Positions 36,196 through 47,260 of a stretch of DNA of 64,000 nucleotides are shown here, piece by piece (positions within the stretch are counted from its first letter, which is position 1; each line of letters starts with the position of its first letter). The DNA comes from Acorus gramineus (taxonomy: Eukaryota; Streptophyta; Magnoliopsida; Acorales; Acoraceae): NCBI GenBank assembly GCA_030737835.1, contig CM060847.1:9996704-10060703 (forward strand). Reading direction: 5' to 3'. The position numbers and the translations under genes are program-made. The notes beneath the pieces are model-generated. The model made no database searches. It saw only the letters and a program-made list of their open reading frames with translations, and had not been told where the DNA came from.

Positions 36196-37328
36196 CATAC
36201 TGTCCCACGAATCTGAGACCATTCTCCCCCCATGAATAAGAGAGTATTAACCCATGAATCGAAGACGTGCCCTCTTTAAATCTACGACATACCCATGAAT
36301 TCGAGACATACAGACTCATGAATCCGACACATACCCCCACTTGAATCTAAGACATAACCCCCATGAATAAAAAACATAGCCCACATGAATCTGAGAGATA
36401 TTTCCCCATGATTCCGATACATACCTTGAAGCCTAGACATACTCTCTCATTAACCTGAGACGTACGCCACCATGAATCCGAGACGTAGCCCACCCATGAA
36501 CCCTAGACCACACTCCCCCATTGAATCGGAGACATACTCCCCTATTAATCCAAGACCATGCCATGAATTCAAGAAATGCTTTAAATCAGAGATCATACTC
36601 CCTCATGAATGTAAGACATGCTCTGACCATGAATCTAAGACATACTCCTTTATGAATCCTAGACATGCTTCCCCCCCATTAATCTGAGACATACCTACCC
36701 ATGAATCCGAGTCATTCCCATAAATCCATCGGAGACATACCCCCCCATGAATCCTTGAAATACCCATGAATCTGAGACATACCCATCATTTCGAGACATA
36801 CTCCCCCATGAATTGTAGACATACTCCCCAACGAATCGGAGACATAACCCCATTGAATCGGTGATGTACTCCGCCATAAATCCGAGACCATGAATCCATG
36901 ACATACCCCCACATGAATCGGATACATACCCCCACATGAATCTGAGACATTCTCCTACATGCTTCTGATACATACGATGAATCCCTTTCCATACTCCTAC
37001 ATGAATCTTAAATATACTCTCCCATTAATCCGAGACATACCCTACCATAAATTTGAGACATAAACCCCATGAATCAGAGACCACACTACCCCTCCTTGAA
37101 TCCGTGACATACTCCCCATTGAATCTAACATCATAACATACCGGTCCATGAATCCATGACATACACGTGAATCCATTGGAGATGCCTCCATGAATCTAAG
37201 ATATACCCATGAATATGAGACATACTCCCACATGAATATGAGCCATGCTCTTCCAACGAATCTGGGACATAACCCCCTCGAATCGGAGAGGAACAACGCC
37301 ATAAATCCAGGACCATGAATTTGATATG

Positions 37329-37331
<3 letters not shown>

Positions 37332-37382
<51 letters not shown>
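37332..37382. repeat. Uninterrupted run of 51 C residues
   Basis: A homopolymer at 37332-37382 inside the minisatellite, arising at the normal C-rich spacer of a unit. It encodes poly-Gly on the minus strand. The exact length is likely to be unreliable in any assembly. Confidence 0.9.
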
Positions 37383-38724
37383 ATGAATCTGATTCATACT
37401 CTCCCCACAAATTTGAGACATACCCTTTATTAATATAAGACATAGTACTCCTTAAATTTGAGACCATTCTCTTTTCATGAATCTGAGACATATCCTACCA
37501 TGAATCTGTGACATACCCTATCATGAATCCCTGAATCTGAGACATATCCCCCCACAAATTTGAGACATACCCCTCATTTATATAAGACATAGTAATCCTT
37601 GATTTTGAGACCATTCTCTTTTCATGAATCCGAGACATATCCTACCATGAATCCGTGACACTCCCCCATGAATCCAATATATACTCCCCCATGAATCAAA
37701 GACATACTCTCCCACAAATCTGTGATCATTCTCCCCCCTTGAATCCAAGACATACTCCCTATTGAATCTAACATCATACCATGAATATGAGAATTGCTAT
37801 GAATCCGAGATCATACTCATGAATGGGAGACATACTCCATACCGGCCCATGAATCTGAGACATACACATGATTCCATTGGAGACATATACCCCCATGAAT
37901 CTGTGACATACCCATGAATAGACACAGTCCCCCATGAATATGAAGCATGCTCCCCTAATGAATCTGAGACATAACCCCATCGAATCGAAGACGTACTCCA
38001 CCATAAATCCGGGACCATGAGACATAATACTCCTTGAATTTGAGATCATACTCCCCTCATGAATCTGAGACATATCCTAACTTAAATATTCGATGTACCC
38101 TATCATGAATTCGTGCCACTCTCCCATGAATCCAAGACATACTCCCCCACGAATCTGAGACCATTCTCTCTAAAAAATAAGAGAGTATGAATACGCGACA
38201 CTCTCCCATGAATCCAAGACATAACCCCCATGAATATGTGACATACCCATGAATTCGAGACATACAGACCCGTGAATCTGACACATACCCCCATATGAAT
38301 CTAAGACATCTCCCCATGAATCGGAGACATAGCCCACATGAATCCGAGAGATACTTCATGATTCCAATACATACCATGAAGCTCTGACCGTTTTCCCCAT
38401 GAATCCTAGAGATACTTCATGATTCCAATACATACCATGAAGCTCTGACCATTTTCCCCATGAATCCTAGACAGACTCCCCCATTAATCTAAGATGTACT
38501 CGTCTATGAATTTGAGACATAGCCACCTATGAATCGGAGACATAATCTCAATGAGTCCTAGACTATATCACCCCTTGAGTCGGAGACATACTCCCCCATG
38601 AATCAAAGACTATACCATGAACCCAAGAAATGTCATGAATTTGAGATCATACTCCCTAATGAATCTGAGACATACCCTTCCCATGAATCCGAGACATACT
38701 CCCCCATGAATCCGAGACATAACC

Positions 38725-38830
38725 CCCTCATGAATCTGGATTCATGGGGTGCTATATCCTGGGTTCATGGGGGGGAGTATGGTCCTGGATTCAAGTGGAA
38801 TATGTCTCAGATTCATTGGTATAAACCTGA
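38725..38830. repeat. Inverted minisatellite module 6
   Basis: Entry at tcatgaatctggattcatgg (about 38729-38747, one mismatch from palindromic), reversed units to about 38820, exit at aaacctgagaacaccccc. Confidence 0.75.
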
Positions 38831-41800
38831 GAACACCCCCCCCTCTCATGAGTCCAAGACATACCCCCCATGAATCCATGACATACTTCCTAATTCTGAT
38901 ACATACCATCAATCTTTGACCATACTCCCCCATGAATCATAGACATACTCCACCATTAATTTGAGACGTACCGCACCATGAATCTGAGACATATGAATCT
39001 GAGACATAACCCCCCATGAATATGAGAGCATACTCCCCCCTTTAATCTAAGACATACCACCCAGGTATCCAAGACCATATCATGAATCCAAAAAATGCCA
39101 TGAATTCGACATCATACTCCCTCAGGACTGGGAGACATACTTTTCCCATGATCCGAGACATAGTCTCCCATGATTACTATACATACTCTCCCATGAATCC
39201 ATGACACCCCTACCTACCCATTAATTCAAGAGATACCCATGAATCCATCGGAGGCATACCCCCCATGAATCTGAGACATACTCATGAATCTGAGACCTAT
39301 TCCCCCATTAATTTGGGACATACCCCCCCAACGAAACCAAGATATAACCCTCTTGAATCGGAGACATACAGTGCCGTACAAACGAGACCATGTATCTGAT
39401 TCCGAGAATAAATCCCTCATTAATCTGAGACACACTCCCTCCTGAATTCTAGACACTCCACCACGAATCCGAGACGTACCCCCACATTAATCCGAGAGAT
39501 ACTCTATGATTCTGATACATACCATGAATCTCTCGCCGTACTCCCCCATTAATCTGATACGTAGCCCACCATGAATCCGAGACATAATCCCCATGAATCC
39601 AAGACCACACTCCCCCCTTGAATCCAAGGCATACTCCCCCATGAATCCAGGAAATGCCACAAATCCGTTATCATGCTCCCTCATGAATGGGAAACATACT
39701 TCCCCCATGAATCTGAGACACACCCGCCCATGAATCCGAGACAGACCCATGAATCCATAGGAAACATACCCCTCATGAATCCATGACATATCCATGAATC
39801 CATAGGAAACATACCCCCCATGAATCCATGACATATCCATGAATTCGAGACATAATCTCCCAAGGAATCAGAGACATAACCCATTTGAGTCGGAGACGTA
39901 CTCCGCCATAAATACGAGAACATGAATCCAAGACATACTCCCCCCATGAATGCGATCATGAATTCGAGACATATCCAATGAATCCTAGAAATACTCCCCC
40001 TATGAATCTGAGAAATAATGGCCTAAGAATCCACGACATACCCATGAATCCATCGGAGACATACCTCCCATGAATCTAAGACATGCATAAATCTGTGGCA
40101 TACCCATGAATCAAAGACATACTCTCTCATGAATCTGAGACATTCCCACACGAATCCGAGACATAACCCCCATGAATCGTAGACGTACACCATAAATCCG
40201 AGATCATGAATCCGATACATACCCCACCCCATGAATCAAAGACACAGTCCCCACTTCCGAGACATATTCCCTCCATGAATTCTAGACATACCCCTCTTTA
40301 ATCTAAGACATAGTACTCCTTGAATTTGAGACCATACTCCCCTCGTGAATTTGGGACATATCCTACTATGAATCTACGACGTACCTATCATGAATTCGTG
40401 GTATCCTCCCCTATGAATCTGAGACCATTCTCCCCCATAAATAAGAGACTATGAATACACGACACTCCCCCATGAATCCAACACATACTTCCCACGAATC
40501 TGCGACATACCCATGAATTCGAGACATATTCCTCATGAATCCAAAACATACCACCCAAGTATATGCTAGACATAACCTCTATTAATCTGAGACATACTCC
40601 CCCATGAATCCTCCACAATATATCTGAGACATACTCTCCTATGAATACTAGACCTCCCCCCCTCCCCTGAATATGAGACATACTCCACCCATGAATCCGA
40701 GACTATACTCCCTCATGAATCCGAGACATACCCACCCATGAATCCAAGAGATACCCCCATCAATCCGAGACACCCCCCCCCCCCCCATAAATCTTCCGAG
40801 ACATACCGACCCATGAATCTGACACATACCTCCCAATGAATCCGAAACATACCTCCCAATGTATTAGAGACATATCCCCACATGAATCCAAGACATACTC
40901 CTCCACGATGTCTATACATACTATGAATCCTTGACCATACTCCCCCTTGAATCCTATTTATACTCCCCCCATTAATCCAAGACGTACCCTACCATGAATC
41001 CGAGACCATACTCCCCTCCTTGAATCCGAGTCATACTCCCCCATGAATCCGAGAAATGCCTGAATACGAGATCATACTCCCTCATGAATGGGAGACATAC
41101 TCCCCTCATGAATACAACCATGAATCCGAGACATACTCCTTCATTAATCCTAGTCTAAGACTTATTCGTCTATGAATCCGAGACATACTCATGAATCCAT
41201 TAGAGACATACCCCCCATGAATCTAACACACACTCATGAATCCGTGACATACCCATGATGACATACTCTCCCATGAATTTGAGACATACTCCCCTAACGA
41301 ATCCGAGACATAACCCCCTTGAATCGGAGACGTATTCTGCCATAATCCGAGACCATGAATTAGATACATACCCCCCCATAAATCCGAGAGACACTCCGCC
41401 ATTAACCTGAGACATACTCCGCCCACAAATTCTAGAAATATCTCCCATGAATCTAAGACATAATACTCCTTCAATTTAAATTCATACTCCTCTCCTGAAT
41501 CTGAAACATATCCTACCATGAATCTCCGATGTACCCTATCATAAATCTGAGATATACTCCTCTATGAATTCAAGACATACTGCCCATGAATCCAAGACTG
41601 TACCCCCCCCTCCCCCCCCCATGAATCTGAGACATACCGATCGATGAATCCGACACATATCCCCCATGAATCAAAGAAATACTCCCCATGAATCGGAGAC
41701 ATACCCCCACATGAATCCGATACATACCATGAATCCCTAACCATACTCCCTCATGAATCCGAGACATAACCCCAATGAATCGGAGACCATACCCCCCTTG

Positions 41801-41869
41801 AATCCGAGACATACTCCCCTATGAATCCATGACCATACCATGAATCCGAGAAATGCCATGAATCTGAGA

Positions 41870-42240
41870 TCGTACTCATGCATGAATGGGAGACAATACT
41901 CCACCCATGAATACGAATGTGAATCCAAGACATACTCCCCCATGAATCCTAGAAACACTCCCCCCCATGAATCTAAGACATATCCACCTATGAATCTAAG
42001 ACATACTTCTCCATGAATCCTAGACATACATTGTGAATGATTACTCATAAAGCATGAATGCATGAATGGGAGACAATACTCCACCCATGAATACGAACAT
42101 GAATCCAAGACATACTCCCCCATGAATCCTAGAAATACTCCCCCCATGAATTTACGACATATCCGCCTATGAATCTGAGACATACTCCTCCATGAACCCT
42201 AGACATACATTGTGAATGCTTACTCATAACAAGCATGAAA
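41870..42240 (+). repeat. Terminal duplication of the minisatellite, unit about 185 bp
   Basis: The block starting catgaatgggagacaatact at about 41881 and again at 42061 recurs with the same downstream order (cccatgaatacgaa, ccaagacatactcccccatg, cattgtgaatg). It forms the right edge of the array next to the rps2 fragment. Confidence 0.75.
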
Positions 42241-42271
42241 TAATGCTTACACCAGCTTATAGTAATAAGTG

Positions 42272-42590
42272 AAAATCTCGAAGAGCCGTATAGTCTTCTT
42301 GCTGATCGACGATGATTACAATATCGGGTAAACCCGTCATATATTTGATCCCACCCAGATATGTTTGCAAGGTAGATAATTGTCTCTTCAACATTGCTGC
42401 ATCCCTTTTCGGGAGACGGTCGATTTTCCCAGCCTTTTGTTCTGCTCTTAAGTCCCTAAAATTTTGAAGTCTCGTTTCTGTAGTGGACCAATTCGTTGAC
42501 ATACCACCAAGCCATTTTTTATTAACATAATGACACCGAGCCCTTATTGCAGCCGATGCTACTGAATCAGCTGCTTTCTTTTTGGTAAAG
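42272..42590 (-). pseudogene. rps2: Nuclear copy of plastid rps2, internal fragment (NUPT)
   Basis: The minus strand encodes [40 protein letters not shown], then [40 protein letters not shown] and EDYTALRD without a break: the middle of plastid ribosomal protein S2, about 105 of roughly 236 residues. Similarity stops abruptly on both sides: after the ALR that precedes EC in plastid S2 (near 42272), and before KKAADS (near 42585). This is plastid DNA inserted in the nucleus; the missing start, zinc-less N-terminal half and C terminus make it non-functional. The open frame suggests a recent transfer. Mitochondrial origin via an intermediate copy cannot be excluded. Confidence 0.88.
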
Positions 42591-42961
42591 TTCAGTAAAT
42601 GAATTGAGACCAAACACTACCCACAAAACAGAAATGACATAAAACAATGGAATTCAAATTAACAATCATCAAAATATTAACGAAATTTATCCCCAATCAC
42701 CCATTTCAATGCCTTCTGTCTTCCAAAAACTTCAAAATAGCAAGTCTTGAAGAATAGCACGGTATAGTTTGTAAACTTATAACATAATGCAATGATTTAT
42801 CTAAAAACAAATTAGTGCATGCTTTTTGACAAATAATTTCTCCTGACAGTAGAAAATAAAAAAAGAAAGAAAGAAAAAAAGAAAATTCACATATTCACTG
42901 AATCCATCATTGTTGTCATCATCTGATTACTTCTTGTTGTTGAAAGATGGAGGAGGCTGAC

Positions 42962-43074
42962 CTGTAATTGTGCCTGCAAATTTAATTCTCCATTGCAAGT
43001 TTCACCATCATTGCATCTCTCAAAAGTTTCAATTTCCGTGGTAGGCTGAACGAAATCCTGAATTGGTTCAATAT
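42962..43074 (-). other. Possible orphan exon, family unknown
   Basis: The minus strand shows an acceptor tttgcttccag, then an open segment containing IEPIQDFVQPTTEIETFERC and NGELNLQAQLQ, then a donor-like CAG|gtcagc. Length 113 bp. It has good splice-site context but no recognisable family and no partner exons in reach. It could be a gene fragment carried by a repeat. Confidence 0.25.
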
Positions 43075-43639
43075 CTGGAAGCAAAGATTTTTGTGTCATA
43101 GTAAATTGGTAACAATGTAGATTATGTGAATATCCATATCGGGCTTCTTGTTGATTCCATTTTCCTCAGTGCAGAGGGTAATGATGCATGTTGGAATATA
43201 ATATGAATTAATGGTTATTAGACATGGCAAGGTATCTAAGAAAAAAAAGAAGAATTGTCTTCCTATGTCACTTTATAAATTACTCCCTTCAATTTAAGGT
43301 ATACATATGTGGGTGGACTATATCACATTGCAATGGATGGAATCTATTTGTCTGCTAATTTTTTGAAATTTTCTTCCATTTTACTAGGTAAAGTGACAGT
43401 AAGAACACTTACTTTGTGTTCATTACTAGACACGTTATATTTAATTTAACACACATGAATTTTAATAAAATTGGGGTAGGATGCGTACCATTTCTAAAAA
43501 CAAAAATATGAATTTACTAATAAAACATTCATAATTAGGCACAGTACATTTAAGTAACACATCGATACTTTAGAGTAACATGGTTAACTGTGGTAACACA
43601 TAATGTGCACCTAGATGCCATTGGGAGACGGGATTTTTT

Positions 43640-43812
43640 TCAACCCACACACGGTTGGCTCTTTGGTTACAATCATGTGTTTTCTCCCCATGGGTCTCAA
43701 GTTCAAACCCATTCTTTTACCTGATATGGTTTGTGGCTGATTATGTGCATGTGGGTTTTTTTCCAACTAGTGTCAGGGTTCCTTTTCAAAAAAGAAAAAG
43801 GAAAAAAAAAAA
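43640..43812 (+). mobile_element. tRNA-derived SINE candidate
   Basis: An A-box-like ggctctttggtta and a B-box-like aagttcaaaccc about 45 bp apart are followed by a T-rich body and a 3' A-rich tail (43787-43812). This is the layout of plant SINEs. No clear target duplication was found. Confidence 0.45.
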
Positions 43813-44099
43813 CACTGAAATTTACCAATCCCTTCGAATTAGAGTCGTTCATTTTGAGTTGGTCTAACAAATGAGGTGAAGAATATTTAGAAGGAGAACA
43901 TCAAGTCCCATAATCACACTTTTAGAAGCTGATAGCATTACCTTCCAGCATCAAGTGCAATTTTGTTCCAATACAATTATAAATTTGATTACATCAAATA
44001 ATATTTCCACATATAACAAACAACAATCTCTTATGAAAGTGAGATTGTCGAGCACTTGCTTTGGCTCTATCCCTTTGCCAGTATCTTTGGAGCTAAGCT

Positions 44100-44555
44100 G
44101 CTAGGGGGACGCTATGGGGTTCCATTCTGATTTTCATGACCTGGACAACCATTGGAGAGCTGGGAAAGTGTTGAGGAAAAAATGGGATTGGAGCGTTGAG
44201 GACAAAGGTTACAAATCTTCATTCCCCGAGGCTGCTGGGCCATTTGGCTCACTAGAAAATGAGGTGGTTTTTAAGGATGTCATCTCACATCAAAGATTGG
44301 GCAAAAATTGTGCGGGGGCAGTTAAGGGGTGATTAATAATAATTGAGTGAATAAGGACTTCTTGATTTGGTCAATGGGTTTTTGAATTTGATCGTCTTTT
44401 TTTTTTCTGTTTGAGGGTCAGCAAGTAGGCTACTATCTAGTATTTGATCGTCTTTTTTTCTGATTTGGAACTGTACCCAAAATTTCTTTAAAGAATGGAA
44501 TCAATGGATACAATGGGGTTCCTACCTTGTCTTAAAAAAAAAAAAGCTCTTATAA
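44100..44555 (+). mobile_element. Retroelement 3' end (LINE-like tail with poly(A))
   Basis: The stretch ggaactgtacccaaaattt ... atggaatc ... followed by an A run at about 44535-44546 resembles the tail near 45450-45520, which has ggaattgtaccccaaaat ... gatagaatc and an A run. Both look like L1-type 3' ends. The open frame at 44114-44332 is not a recognised protein. Confidence 0.4.
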
Positions 44556-45159
44556 TTTGCATTCGAGGAGAAGATCCAGGTAGATGAAATTTAAGGTAAA
44601 ATTGGAATGATTTTCCATATATATATTGATCTCCACTGTACAGCTACAGATAGAATAATGGAAATTGGATCTGGCAGGGATATGATGTGAAAGCATTAAA
44701 ATTTCCTTAGTCAGGATGCCTTCTAATGTATCTTTATTGACCATGTTATGATTTTTGGATTTACAATGATGCAGTGTATCAGGCATGAGCTCCAAGAGAC
44801 ACACCTATGTTAGTGATATTAAAAATTCAGCTACATTGATCAATATTCTTATGTAACCTTGGATGCATGCTTTTTAATGCAATTGAAAAAAAATCTATTT
44901 TTAAATCTGCCACCAGCCCAATATGCTATCATTATTGATTGGGAAATAGAGAGCAGTTGATAGACTGTAGCATATGACTTTGCATTTTAACTCAGAATTT
45001 TTAATTGAAGTATTGGGCACTGTAACTTAGTATGGGAGGATTGGAAGAAAGTGATGCACTGCACCCCCTAAACACATCATTTACCAACCTGGATCAGTTA
45101 TAGGAAAGTAGAGCTCTGAGGACACAAGGGGATAAAAGTAAATGGAGAAATGATTTCTC

Positions 45160-45520
45160 AATCCTTCATCTCAGCAATTAACCAGGAATGATGTTATTAT
45201 CAAAAGGAGCAGACCGTATGTGGAGAAGACCTGGGAGGATGCCAAAGGCCTGATCAAAGCTTGGGGATCCAACAGTGCAGGGGTTAAAAGGGTGTATTTG
45301 AGGAGTATAATATAAGAATAGAAGTGTAAAATTCTGGTTTGGGTTCTTGAAGCCAGACCTAGTAGACCCCTTGCCTACTACATGTCCTTTACCTTTTCTT
45401 TCGTGTTTATTTGTTTGTTTTTTTTTTGCCTCTTCCTTTTATGCAGTTTGGAATTGTACCCCAAAATTAATCTGGTGATAGAATCCCTATCCTTCTTTCA
45501 TAAATTAAAAAAAAAAAAGT
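45160..45520 (+). mobile_element. Retroelement 3' end (LINE-like tail with poly(A)), second copy
   Basis: T/C-rich segment, then ggaattgtaccccaaaatta, gatagaatcc and an A run at 45508-45519. Upstream bases may be a remnant of a LINE C-terminal region, but the reading frame is too short to assign. Confidence 0.4.
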
Positions 45521-46594
45521 TTAAAATCTCATCCATTCAACATCCTTCCCCTTCCTGGCCCGTTTGGAATACTTTTGTTACCTACCACAAAAGACATCAT
45601 TCCCATTCTTAAGTTTACGTAACAAAATTTATATGATTCAGGCTCAGTAAATTCAATGCCATCTTAGTCAAAAATAATGATTTAAAGTCCTTCATTAGTC
45701 ATGGGTACTATTACATTTTTTTCCATTATCCTCATTGGCCTATTCGTTGCCTTTCTTACTTTGTCTTGGTGGTGATGTAGCTCAGAAGTTCTAAGCGTGG
45801 TTATTCGTGTTGAATCACATTCCTGGAGGTAATCACTTGGTACTAGTTGAGAATTGTTGTATGAATTTAGTATGAATATTAGTTAGACTATGGCTATGCT
45901 GCTCAAGATGATCAAATAAATATTAGAAAATGATTCATTTTTCCTCATCACTATTGCTGCTTCTTCGAAGCTGTTCTTAGTTTTACCTTTCAGGGCTTGG
46001 TGTAAAAGAGCAGAAATTTGTGAAAGTCTCAGTGAACTCAGGGGCTTTAAAATTTCCTGCAGAGACTTGTTGGGATAGAATCTATTCTTGAAATTCCACT
46101 CTCCGGTTAAATTAGTAAAATAAAATAAATGATATTTTCCTTAAGGAACATTGTGTACATAGTCCCACATATCTCTGGTTAAATTTCTATATGCATAGAA
46201 TAGGATCAGTTTTAATTTACAGACTTAGATCAGCAAAAAAATTATAAAATTATTAGTGGCAAATCACAATTACCATTCTTCATTACTTATGGCTGAAAAT
46301 TTTGTCTTGAAAGGCTTCTTAGGCTACAATTGTAATGGGATTTGTATTTGATCTTAGTTGGTTGTTGTTGAGTTCATCTTCTCTCGGACGACTGAGATTG
46401 GTATCTTTAAGGATGCTGTTTGCAAAACACGAGAAACTCACCTCGCTTCTAAGGAATATATGAAATGATCTCAATTAGAATTGATCCCCATTGTTGTAAA
46501 GTTGAGTCATTATAACATCGGCTTCTTTCTCTTTTTTTAATTTTTTGTTGAAATTTTATAATATCAGATTCTTTCTCTTTGTAATTTTTTTTGA
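45521..46594. other. AT-rich spacer, nothing recognised
   Basis: No gene, RNA or clear repeat was identified in this stretch. Confidence 0.4.
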
Positions 46595-47260
46595 AGAACA
46601 CGGTAGGCATCCTACCTCATTTTATTTATTAGAAACAATTGTCAAAATAAAGAACAAACAACCAATAACCATAGCCTAGGTCACAGTAGAAGATGTATCT
46701 ACATACCTTTCCCACCATCCGTAAAAAAGCACAGACTACTACACTATAATAAATTTACCCCCGATATACAACACTCTACTTGACCTTGCACAATGGCTAT
46801 CCCAATCTTTTTATAAAACAAACAATCGACTGCCAAATATTTTCCACATACAATGAAGCTCCCTTGAAGATGATTTTGTTGCACAAAAGCTAAATTGACC
46901 ACACAATTGCTGGGACAACAGATTGAGAAATCTTTGCTTCCGCAATTCTATCACCCATCTTTATAACCTCTTCCCCGTTTCCCTCCCTTATGGATGTGAA
47001 GGTAACCCGGTGCTTATGAATGGGCCAATCAAACCCCAAATCTGCTGGGCCACAGGGAATACACAGAAGAGATGGCCAATAATCTCATCCACATTACACA
47101 AGACACATGTTAGGGAGTCATTTGGGCCTCACTTTGCTCTCTATGTCTTTGTTAGGAGCTTGTTCTTGTACATCAACCACAAGAATGCATGGCCTTTGTA
47201 GTAACTTTAATGCCCCCACACCTCATTCGACTTGTGAGCCACAATCCCAAGCCTCAGATA
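46595..47260 (-). mobile_element. LINE fragment, zinc-binding (zf-RVT) region and 3' end
   Basis: On the minus strand, near 47180-47000, parts read as YEGHGFLW (47195-47170 region), CVLCNVDEIIGHLF and AQQIWGLIGPF. This is the zf-RVT pattern (CxxC followed by a His, then a Cys/Phe...AQQIW) of plant LINEs. Stops and frameshifts are present. The 3' end near 46600 (tttctaataaataaaatgag then caccgtgttcttc-like words and an A run) faces left. No target duplication was established. Confidence 0.6.

Larger units (their letters stand above)
20512..42235. repeat. Degenerate 24-bp minisatellite array, about 21.7 kb
   Basis: The unit is about 24 bp, a catgaatc core plus cgagacatac plus a ctcccc spacer, with length variants of roughly 20-28 bp and heavy point divergence. 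The + strand is rich in A and C and poor in G, so the other strand carries regular G runs. Landmarks such as aataagagagtatgaata recur near 22395, 23711, 25525, 27057, 28256, 30126, 31849, 34462, 36236, 38177 and 40439, giving a loose higher-order period of about 1.3-2.6 kb. Because the unit is a multiple of three and lacks minus-strand stops, it produces minus-strand frames of up to 234 residues (GEYVSDSW, GVCLGFMG or GSMSRIHG-like octapeptides). These are not supported as genes. Interruptions are two bHLH relics, their upstream blocks, palindromes and a C run. Confidence 0.95.

Noticed and set aside
20512-42235. CRISPR-like regular repeat spacing
   Set aside because: Units are contiguous and degenerate without unique spacers, and the genome is eukaryotic.
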